DNA from: Couchioplanes caeruleus
Lineage (GTDB): Bacteria; Actinomycetota; Actinomycetes; Mycobacteriales; Micromonosporaceae
Assembly: GCF_003751945.1 (NCBI RefSeq)
Contig: NZ_RJKL01000001.1
Location: forward strand, 2,914,001-2,978,000
Reading direction: 5' to 3'
DNA: 64,000 bases
Within the stretch, counting starts at the first letter, position 1, and every line of letters starts with the position of its first letter. Under the pieces are notes generated by a model. That model was not told where the DNA came from. It saw only the letters and a program-made list of their open reading frames with translations, and ran no database searches. The position numbers were made by a program, and so were the translations under genes. Shown here in pieces: positions 59,801 through 64,000 of this stretch.

Positions 59801-61405
59801 CCCTCTGGCCGAATCCGCGCCGTTACCGAGTGCCGGACTCGTGCTGTTGCCAGTTGCCGAGCCGGTGGCGGACTGACCGGTCACGGGCTGACCCGCCACA
59901 GGCGACGTGCCACCCGACCTCGGCGTCCCCGCCTCGCCAGGCACCGCACCGGTATCGGTTCCACCCCTGCCGGGCGCAGAGCCGCTGTCCTGCCCTCCCC
60001 GGCCGGGCGCGGAACCGCTGTCCTGTTCTCTCCTGCCGGGCGTCGCGTCGGTGGGCGGCGCCTCGTCGGACGGGACCTGGCCGGAGCCCGGCCGGGAGAT
60101 GCCGGACTGATCGGGCCGTATCGCACCGTCCGAGTCGGACCCACGCGGTGACGTATCCGCACCTGCCGGGGGCGCACCGGAGCCGAAGCCGGGCAGTCCC
60201 CCATGCTCCGTCGGTGGCGGGGCCGACTGGCTCCCCGAATCCGAGCCAGTGTCTCCCCCACCGGCGCCACCTTCACCGGCGTCACTTCCCGCGCCGCCAC
60301 CTTCACCGGCGTCATCTCCCGCGGCGTCATCTCCGCCGAAGTCGATCTCGCCGTCGCCGCCGCCCGCCCCGTCATTCGGATTGGCGCCGCCGCCCAGGGC
60401 CGCGCTCAGGTCTTCGGCGACTTTCGTCAGGGCGCCGGATCCGAAGGCGGAGACGGCGGTCGCGCCGAGGTTGCCGAAGTCGCCGCCGAAGACGCCCATC
60501 GCGAGCGCCTCGGTGGGCAGCTCGCCGGCGGCCTCGATGGTGCCCTCGCCGGTGGCCGACTTGCTGAACTTCGGAGCGAGCCGGTCAGCGAGTTGCTTGA
60601 ACGCGGCGACGTTGGCGCCGCCCGCCGCCCCGAAAGCCGCGCCGATGGCGAGATCCTTGGCGTCGACCTCGTGGGGGTTTCCTTCGGCCGCCTGCACGGC
60701 GTAGGCCGCCAGGCTCTCGAACGTTTCGTCGCCCGCCTCCTCGATCGCCTCTTCGCCGATCTCCTTGATCACATGCGGGAAGGAGGAGTCCTTCACCGGC
60801 GGAGGAACGCCGGTCGACCTCGAACCCGACGGCGGGCCATCCGGCGACCTGGAACCCGGTGGCGGTGGCCCCCCGTGTTTGGGCTTGGGCACCGGCGGGA
60901 TGGGGACTCTCTGGCCCGCCGAGGCCGCCTGCCGGAGCTTGAGGCCACGGATCAGCGCCCGGACGATCGCGCCACCGGTGGCGATGTGGAACGGCACGAG
61001 GGCGGGGAAACCCGAGGCCAAGGCCAGGTAGATGTCCAGGACGGTGGTGAACATCGCGATCGTCACGGTGTACTTGGTGTGCTCCGTGTCCAGCGCGAAG
61101 TTCCGCGTACGCACCGCCAGGTCCCTGGCGAGGAACGCGCTCTGCGGGATGGAGCTCATGACGTTCTTGTTGGCCGCGTAGAAGGCCTCGGCGGTCTCGC
61201 CGTTGAGCGAGTCGAAGACGTTGCCGGCGAGCGCGTTGACGCCGGTGGCGGCCCTGAACAGGTCGTTGGCGAAGGTGTCCAGTTCGTCGCTGAGGGCACG
61301 CAGCTCGGGCTCGTTGGCCTTCGGCCACTCCTCGCCCGAGGTGTAGAGAATAGCCGTGTACGCCCACGCCCACTCGGGGTCGTCCGGGATGACCATGTCA
61401 GGCAT
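50837..61405 (-). CDS. giant multidomain T7SS effector candidate with three zinc-protease modules
   Basis: A 3522-residue protein. Residues 1-110 form a WXG100/PPE-like helical module (LSDELDTFANDLFRAATGVN), with hydrophobic segments near 115-155. A Gly/Ser/Pro/Gln-rich region runs from about 330 to 700. Three related modules of about 220 residues each carry a zinc site: HEIGHYLGLADEY (about 855), HEIAHFLGLGDEY (about 1892) and HEIGHFLGLYDEY (about 3255), each followed by an S-x-M-x-x-T-D Met-turn. Between them are a DxD-type segment (SIQDADTEPRKTVSG, about 1098), a coiled coil (1180-1235), a papain-like set (TCDPAVTNTL about 2178; GRFGGHAVAVG about 2400), a YGYHFAAVVAE/VTLEN domain (about 2750) and an OmpA-like patch (about 2940). 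The C-terminus has a possible His/Cys dyad. ATG 61405; ATG 61396 is alternative. Confidence 0.9.
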   Translation of the reverse strand: MPDMVIPDDPEWAWAYTAILYTSGEEWPKANEPELRALSDELDTFANDLFRAATGVNALAGNVFDSLNGETAEAFYAANKNVMSSIPQSAFLARDLAVRTRNFALDTEHTKYTVTIAMFTTVLDIYLALASGFPALVPFHIATGGAIVRALIRGLKLRQAASAGQRVPIPPVPKPKHGGPPPPGSRSPDGPPSGSRSTGVPPPVKDSSFPHVIKEIGEEAIEEAGDETFESLAAYAVQAAEGNPHEVDAKDLAIGAAFGAAGGANVAAFKQLADRLAPKFSKSATGEGTIEAAGELPTEALAMGVFGGDFGNLGATAVSAFGSGALTKVAEDLSAALGGGANPNDGAGGGDGEIDFGGDDAAGDDAGEGGGAGSDAGEGGAGGGDTGSDSGSQSAPPPTEHGGLPGFGSGAPPAGADTSPRGSDSDGAIRPDQSGISRPGSGQVPSDEAPPTDATPGRREQDSGSAPGRGGQDSGSAPGRGGTDTGAVPGEAGTPRSGGTSPVAGQPVTGQSATGSATGNSTSPALGNGADSARGESTSSEVGRSTGPAAEAARESDGANSATAGNPATSASPAGQLGGQPAGQPGGQPSLGSGGQSIAQPGGQTSSPAGGQSGSQQGGGQTSGSQQPVNPNTGTQQSTPPSEKTMPASVEGPSGLDGHSGPEQRANHAEVDPAPGESGQAAVETPVRDAGTSMSDDAATGTPDRDAAPPPPVQTVRATTYDAVELPGADRGVPPVVADSYRAAGLEVPTEARPQVGRIDGLIAYDHGVRADGQHAFTVRVHLKPEDDVARAEQQAVEQRVRAAVDRVFNGGGRVAVAVEFVGDSTAAHTTIGLSSGPGVITQTQWPTTGSGLELAHEIGHYLGLADEYRDDREFGRVLYGSGDEDSLMGTTDPTRNPDITDRQVDKMIETVGTAAVSTEDDHGDALGFRAAPQAGDSFVNERFADFAANRIHIDAASYPLVRDQLIDAARNPGVTIEDMRASMGFVVNMIMPASNVHELGAVIDAITAGMRHPGQVAFVVGINTRTGNAGRELNNAVATAAEIVEQSPYPIAIVGHAVGTAKSFPFGAARNAVLNSVETTQAIEAFAARGLYPYVSIQDADTEPRKTVSGEHIFDRVQDETAYAEDVDDAFHAGSDYAMSDGSYGGESSRRWLSRPLMMTGGYRPGDRHKLVTDTRRRLREGRSELKRQIPELENQVDEAELRADRAAEELEELERLDRSGIRVRGRDLKAAQEALKQATSTLRSAKGARTSVINDLAKTKSAIRQLDTHDGRVSFYGDFEQAIADDMATRNRQRNLNSLLPYAPEPNLFVDGVLVRGDRKVRFSEGGGGEYAKLSEHLGRAYARELKAAYGDPDEAAGAAQNNRHPTREEAFRLDYEGWAVPTDLSRLAADFIRGKPLPQTHTTTQKLGDRFFGYDEDNRTESGPSNAKYAKTGTHLGPFSQAQGSTPNPLVKPYRRTAAMVKQHGGDKKLKPRKSFESYLTSTQRRDLGDHPMNTLAPQLTAGIPPEHKVYAARQLALSNTANTIRQDFANAAATLAAARADWQYRYALQPGQQQSVRPNSIYDALAQVQGFSADTIRDRVLGTPLSDTLVSELADRRLIADYEYGHFVDAAVSAPRVLHPNAGAELDGLSDDDWRLEMVRRLAAHDVLTEAIAAELNMSIVVNGPYSKMQHFVPGAPGTLYLDRWIDDRDRVTYRPAEYSPMRSAPDGAPVAEVERDPRRPERVDAPVPRERIDALRDSVVPRRADSSAFDVKPGEAASGVPDRVRESYEAMGLPAPEAARPQVTGVEGRIAYDYRKLSGGVHDFTVKVHLRPRGDTTREQQADVEQRARSAAEQAFNQGFQFADGQLNVNLEFVGDPAEAHAVIDLHGETTMTQMQWSAAADDLAFAHEIAHFLGLGDEYVDERVFHRDAHAPQVHSASSMMASTDPSSSPGMMQRHLEEIARTAEASLSPDRGDLPPPAHDPVTAADLDMPARPAPPTAAPGVSADHAVTTLADWGFDLAASSEVAAQFAHHHRDAALSDHSAEVLASPVLRDAVQRVDRGLSQFSPDVAARVRAFVRDGVVSTALARTQAHHEVTPWTPQQLDAVMVHLAHEVEQGHDPLMDPASPLRGTGYDPAESLPQRTARLWTLNLTPDGRASLTRDPLFDRMMRSPAALDAALTGAVGPDEQRFLNTCDPAVTNTLLRSVAPTIAGQVLLGRDLATQIEAAAEAVGRRYPDLLTQRDQRFPGRTLGGLVDERLAQARESFDGLERRAHTLLGDGETDPSAWAKLSDEWGRSMQKLGGVVDLVAVAGPAGGPGPDGKLSVPVLSKKLFDNHWLLSAALSLPLAADRPARRKQGVDGDTYRRSAARLLDQEAAPSGFRPGRLSAPLGGDFWGRLHRAGPQPVGIAGRFGGHAVAVGAVRVGGELAFVLSDPKDTEAKVLSPRELDQWVSGNRSDMPPVPDLPVPATSAPGQPSQIPAFVPPGDIVTDYHLTHGDTPPFSRRLMDADVHDRGAGSPFPRYVVQRPLVVDKHPPLHVSEDRTVAMNATADGQRNEFYTTAARVEQLNEILRRSGKVTLKTVPENTVRVGDGPELVMVQPANPPQTDVCRDFAAGVLGGKPSHVVLRPDGRAVPGTAQVAPINSGDGMEITGTHHLAEHLTTAARTGRPEEVSTSSARDAIGQDARPEGRRGGAPRPGREYGLTVHSNPAMNDAARAIGVNQYARSQVGEAYLTQSISDRGSDEDTGFAVDHSQEGRPVRLAGAYGYHFAAVVAESSDGTVHVTLENERRGIDVAAVDEALRLNAEHYVNDGVPTGVDGSDELADSLPGLARYLDDPAAFAEHARPVREALLGRSPEYGKESDLWQFRIWGEDVPSSHFAANQESPYFVNPLTTVVVGGHTGGTRPFAVDFEEGSREITGEPLGLGTFTTAVAREAEWRSRNGLPQLSVVVEGGGNGPAVPLAGGPAETDAGLARAQAVARVVRDRLDAAPGDAARQVPVRSTSRGRRPAAYDPLQEPNRPSAEKLQRRTTASVRRPAAPDQAELGTRPAPASDAAVPGSASSSPAGTGSPAGGEAPPRTDAPADTREIAAARGATPPRTVTATVYDAVELPVKDHGLPPMVAESHRLAGTDPLPATKIQPATTVSDAAAARPRPRLGHVRGIIGYEHRTLTVPGPGGPRKVQDFTVELNLKPQDPEAERDLRALKERIRAAVEATFNAGYRIGPDGDQFHVHVDFDDEAGHPVDVYGDQRDMSQTEWSTAAGDLKYAHEIGHFLGLYDEYGDTALRDHDGNLVKRVFHRDSGSANVHDDASIMATTDPAAAPQLHRRHLDTIADLAGQSGIPDRLSVPPDSPGSDEFLGDRPALGIEVESKQPLIWTDRANTEPLTYGMAHGDAEGVDIRVGDQTVTVDGEQFAQLVYQARVIQESWAGMRSPMLVTACAFGASDEPGSLGADFFATMRHLGHEADGHAFTHEAIFRRQEWESAVGVLGNGRLRTCSARTDEPGSEWDPDDRHTEFRDRNGTVIGVPYPGRVDE

Positions 61406-61449
61406 GCCGGGCTCGCTTCACGGTCGTTTCGGGGAGTGCCTTCGCAGGG

Positions 61450-62346
61450 CTATCCACGCGGCTTTTCGCCGGGGCCGCACGGCCCCTCGGCGGGGACGGG
61501 CTTGGCCACGATCATCGGACGCGGGGGAACGCTGTTGTCGGGATTGATGTAGTGCGGGCCCCACTCGTCCGCGGGCCTCGTCGGGTCCACCACCGCTCCC
61601 GGCGCGGGACGGAAGATCGGGTTGTCCGCGTCGACGAAGTAGAACTGTCCCGGCTTCGCGTCCTGCTCGTACCGCGCGATCGGCCCGTACCGCGACTCCG
61701 AATACCCACCGGCCTCCGCGGGCGCCGCGCCGAGCACCCGCTCCCGCGGGATCTCATCGGACAGCGCCCGCCACACCCGCTCCCGGGGGATCTCATCGGA
61801 CAGCGCCTGCCACACCCGCTCCTTCGGGTGGTCGATCGCCAACGCTTCCTTCCCCTGCACGACATCCGCCGCCTTCGTGCCCACCACCCAGCCCTCCGGG
61901 AGTGCCTGCCGCACAGCGGTCACTTCCGCAAGGTGTTCGCCCTGCTCATGCTCCGCTCCGGCGACCTGCTGGCGGCACACGCCCGGCGGGCCACCGGTGC
62001 GACCCTGCCGACCACCCACCGTCGGCATTCCGTTCGCCAGCTTTGTTGCGTTGTGAACGCCGTCCTCTTCCACGGTGTCGAAATGATCGGCGGTGACGCG
62101 CAGCCCGTCGGCGTTGATGTCCAGCGCCACCACGACGCCGTCGACGGAGCCGGAAAGGTACGCGATCACCGCCCGAAAGTTGGGCGTGAACCTCTCACCC
62201 AGATCATCGTTGCCGTACGCGTCGCCGTACGTTTTCTCGAAGTCGGCGACCCGCTGCTTGAGCTGAGCGAACTCGTCGGCCGCGTCCTGGTACGGCCTCG
62301 TCTGGTTCCTGAGCCCATCCGCGTCGACGTAGAAGTCTTCGGGCAT
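61450..62346 (-). CDS. WXG100-like N-terminal protein with 13-residue repeat, ESX locus
   Basis: A 298-residue protein. The first 105 residues are a helical ESX-type module (YQDAADEFAQLKQRVADFEK, then FTPNFRAVIAYLSGSVDGVV) typical of EspC/WXG100-like proteins. A middle section at about 170-200 repeats ERVWQALSDEIPR and ERVWRALSDEIPR, with a third partial copy ERVLGAAP. The C-terminus is Pro-rich (RPAPGAVVDPTRPADEWGPH). GAGGGG lies seven bases before the ATG. It is ten bases after the YbaB-like gene and 44 bases before the giant effector gene, and is probably co-transcribed. Chaperone or co-secreted partner of the giant protein is possible. Confidence 0.75.
   Translation of the reverse strand: MPEDFYVDADGLRNQTRPYQDAADEFAQLKQRVADFEKTYGDAYGNDDLGERFTPNFRAVIAYLSGSVDGVVVALDINADGLRVTADHFDTVEEDGVHNATKLANGMPTVGGRQGRTGGPPGVCRQQVAGAEHEQGEHLAEVTAVRQALPEGWVVGTKAADVVQGKEALAIDHPKERVWQALSDEIPRERVWRALSDEIPRERVLGAAPAEAGGYSESRYGPIARYEQDAKPGQFYFVDADNPIFRPAPGAVVDPTRPADEWGPHYINPDNSVPPRPMIVAKPVPAEGPCGPGEKPRG
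61736..61825 (-). repeat. 39-bp tandem repeat in the WXG100-like gene
   Basis: ATCTCATCGG occurs at 61751 and 61790, a 39-bp period. Two nearly identical copies and a shorter third (CACACCCGCTCC, 61811-61822) encode the 13-residue unit ERVW-Q/R-ALSDEIPR. The two full copies differ at only two or so positions, which indicates recent duplication. Confidence 0.85.
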
Positions 62347-62356
62347 GCGGGACCCC

Positions 62357-62776
62357 TCACCGTTCGAGCTGATCGCGGACGATGCCGGACATGCGTGGGC
62401 CGGCGGACGGCGCGTGGTCCTCGAAGCCGAGCCGGCCCGCCAACAGTTGCCGGGCGTCGATGCCCTGCGGCAGGACGGGGGCCATCAGTGTCGCCGCTTC
62501 CGCCACGGCCTTTTCCCGCGCGGCGACGATCGTCTGCAGGACGAGGTCGGACAGCTCTCGCGGCGGCAGGCGGCGATAGCCGGGTCCGGAGAACGAGATG
62601 TCCACGACGGCTCCGGTGTGCGTCACGGTCGCCGTGACCTCGCGCCGTGGCGAGGTGGCCGTTCCCGTGATCGCCTGCACCCGTTGATGCAGGTCCGCGA
62701 GGGTGTGCCGGCGCTGCTGGTAGTCGTCCAGCATCTGCTCGAGCTGCCGGTCGGTGTAGTCGGACAACGGGCTCAC
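62357..62776 (-). CDS. YbaB/EbfC-family nucleoid-associated-type protein
   Basis: A 139-residue protein with the YbaB fold. An N-terminal helix (EQMLDDYQQRRHTLADLHQR) is followed by three strands (EVTATVTHTGAVVDISFSG) and a C-terminal helix (ELSDLVLQTIVAAREKAVAE). YbaB proteins bind DNA, and in actinobacteria related proteins (EspL-like) are common in ESX loci, where they may act as chaperones or regulators. The GTG at 62776 abuts AGGAG too closely. A TTG at 62767, nine bases from it, is a plausible alternative. It appears to be the first gene of the minus-strand ESX block. Confidence 0.88.
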   Translation of the reverse strand: MSPLSDYTDRQLEQMLDDYQQRRHTLADLHQRVQAITGTATSPRREVTATVTHTGAVVDISFSGPGYRRLPPRELSDLVLQTIVAAREKAVAEAATLMAPVLPQGIDARQLLAGRLGFEDHAPSAGPRMSGIVRDQLER

Positions 62777-62981
62777 CTCCTGGCAAGGTCCCGTCAGTGA
62801 ACAGGCGGCCGCAGCAAACCTTCAAGGCCGAAGCCGCCGGAAGGGACGGGAGCACATTGATACATGCCCTTGCGTCCATCGGTACGGGGAGGAATTGGTG
62901 GCCGCTTCGCCACCTGTTCCGCAGGCCCGGGTCCTGGTGTGGTGGTCGGAGTTCCTCCCCAGACAGAACGGATGCCCCACG

Positions 62982-63440
62982 ATGCGAAAGACCCTCCGCA
63001 CCCGGACCGCCGCCATGCTCGGCGCCGTCACGCTGGTCAGCAGCGGCCTGGTCGGGCTCTCGACCGCCCCTGCCCAGGCCATTCCCCGGACGAACAAGTG
63101 CGGCAGCGCATACGCGTTTCTGAAGTCATGGTCCATCGACTGGCGAACTCGCACCGGTGGGTACATCGACGTCTACTACAACCGGACCAACGGCTACAAC
63201 TGCGTCATGTCGCGGGTGAACGACAGCGTCATCACCGGGTGGTCCAACGACATCGCCGTCGGCGTCCGCAAGAGCGGCGGCACCTGGCAGAGCGACGGCC
63301 AGGAACCGGGCCAGCACTTCACCAAGTACGCCGGGCCGCTCTACGTCCACGCGCCGAACGCCTGCATCGACATCTGGGGCAGCTTCGACACGTCCGGCGG
63401 CGGCGGCTACAGCGGCTACGACCGCGTCCACTGCAGTTGA
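62982..63440 (+). CDS. secreted protein similar to spore-associated protein A
   Basis: A 152-residue secreted protein. The signal peptide is clear (MRKTLRTRTAAMLGAVTLVS, cleavage after AQA at about 33). The mature part has KCGSAYAFLKSWSID, GYIDVYYNRTNGYNCVMSRV, VGVRKSGG and YAGPLYVHAPNACIDIWGSF, ending in a Cys. This matches the SapA family of actinobacterial spore- or surface-associated proteins, with four cysteines likely in disulphides. I chose the ATG at 62982 because the signal peptide begins there; a TTG at 62895 is in frame. It is divergent from the ESX operon across 205 bases with no gene. Confidence 0.88.
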   Translation: MRKTLRTRTAAMLGAVTLVSSGLVGLSTAPAQAIPRTNKCGSAYAFLKSWSIDWRTRTGGYIDVYYNRTNGYNCVMSRVNDSVITGWSNDIAVGVRKSGGTWQSDGQEPGQHFTKYAGPLYVHAPNACIDIWGSFDTSGGGGYSGYDRVHCS

Positions 63441-63451
63441 GGGAAGCCATC

Positions 63452-64000
63452 ATGAATGAGCGCGCACCCGGCACCGGCCGGTCGAGGCGATGGCTGCTGT
63501 CGCGCGGCGCCGCCGTCGGCGTCGTGGCGACCGTGGGCGGCATGCTGGTCACGGGCGAGGCCTCGGCACTTCCGGCGGTGGACATGGAGATGGTCCTCCT
63601 CGCCGCCCAGGTCGATCCGCCCAAGGACGGCACCGGCCCTACCGATGGCGCGGCCACCCACGTCCGGGAGGTGGAGCGGGCCTTGAACGTCAAGGGACTG
63701 CTCGCGGCGAGTGCGGTCGACGGGCACTACGGGACCTCCACCATCTCCGCGTACGCCGCCTGGCAGCGTTCCCTCGGCTTCTCGGGCATCGACGCCAACG
63801 GCCTCCCGGGCGCCACCTCGTTGGCCAAGCTCGGGGACGGCCGGTTCACGGTGACCCGGACGCTCGCCGCCGGCTCCTCCACCACGTACGGGGGAAAGAA
63901 GGTCAACGCCCGTACCCGCGACATGCTGGCCGCCGCCGACGCCCGGCTGACGTGGAACCTGGTACTCGACCAGGGCTCCTACAGCACGTCGGACCCGACC
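63452..64000 (+). CDS. secreted peptidoglycan-binding protein, 3'-truncated by window edge
   Basis: The frame stays open to the window end (183 codons seen). The N-terminus RSRRWLLSRGAAVGVVATVG has twin arginines and a hydrophobic core, with cleavage after ASA near residue 38; a Tat or Sec signal is possible. Residues about 68-130 resemble a PG_binding_1 domain (VREVEQALNVKGLLAASAVD; GHYGTSTISAYAAWQRSLGF with W-Q and an ALTxxx-L helix). The final visible part RLTWNLVLDQGSYSTSDPT looks like the start of a peptidase or lysozyme-like domain. It starts 11 bases after the SapA-like gene, so the two are probably one transcript. Confidence 0.8.
   Translation, partial: MNERAPGTGRSRRWLLSRGAAVGVVATVGGMLVTGEASALPAVDMEMVLLAAQVDPPKDGTGPTDGAATHVREVERALNVKGLLAASAVDGHYGTSTISAYAAWQRSLGFSGIDANGLPGATSLAKLGDGRFTVTRTLAAGSSTTYGGKKVNARTRDMLAAADARLTWNLVLDQGSYSTSDPT

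Overview
The window is about 64 kb of very GC-rich chromosomal DNA with a strong third-position G/C bias. Mycothiol-dependent isomerase-type genes, a SARP/AfsR-type regulator, ECF sigma factors and a large ESX-type (type VII) secretion locus point to a filamentous actinomycete. Micromonosporaceae (an Actinoplanes-like organism) is my best guess. I infer this from gene content and have not tested it with a marker gene.

Layout. 1-1.6 kb: a partial hypothetical gene, the wreck of an aldo/keto reductase gene and a COG4315-type lipoprotein. 1.7-10.8 kb: a first, small type VII unit. A WXG100-like protein and a partner gene converge on a three-gene operon of effector (ParB-like C-terminus), WXG100 protein and a large FtsK/SpoIIIE ATPase with ubiquitin-like and FHA-like N-terminal domains. 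A two-span membrane protein is divergent from it. 10.8-17.2 kb: an ECF sigma factor, a SARP/NB-ARC/TPR regulator, and a TetR - alpha/beta hydrolase - FAD monooxygenase operon behind a 31-bp palindromic operator. 17.4-25.5 kb: mixed accessory genes, including a membrane-anchored CBM6/35-like protein, a mycothiol-type isomerase, a monooxygenase-haemoglobin fusion divergent from a TetR gene, LtrA, a truncated EAL gene beside a tRNA-Arg fragment, a repetitive lipoprotein and a three-module surface protein.

25.7-32.5 kb: cell-envelope functions, led by one 1061-residue protein that fuses a NodB polysaccharide deacetylase, a processive family-2 glycosyltransferase and an LCP polymer ligase. Next come an ECF sigma factor with a plausible CAAC-N16-CGTC promoter and a membrane protein bearing a SecDF P1-head-like domain.

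32.5-62.8 kb: the main ESX-type locus, all on the minus strand. In transcription order it holds a YbaB-like protein, a WXG100-like protein with a 13-residue repeat, a 3522-residue multidomain effector candidate, a T7SS-associated protein, two WXG100 proteins, a helical substrate-like protein, a PPE-like proline-rich protein, a small linker protein, EccC, EccD, EccB, a protein with a possible ADP-ribosyltransferase fold, and an EccA-like AAA+ ATPase fused to a beta-helix. No mycosin (MycP) and no recognisable EccE are present in the window. The window ends with a SapA-like secreted protein and a truncated peptidoglycan-binding secreted protein.

The most notable items are the NodB-GT2-LCP fusion, the giant effector with three snapalysin-like zinc-protease modules, and the compact effector-WXG100-ATPase operon beside a second, full ESX-type locus. 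Family assignments were made by reading motifs and no database search was run.
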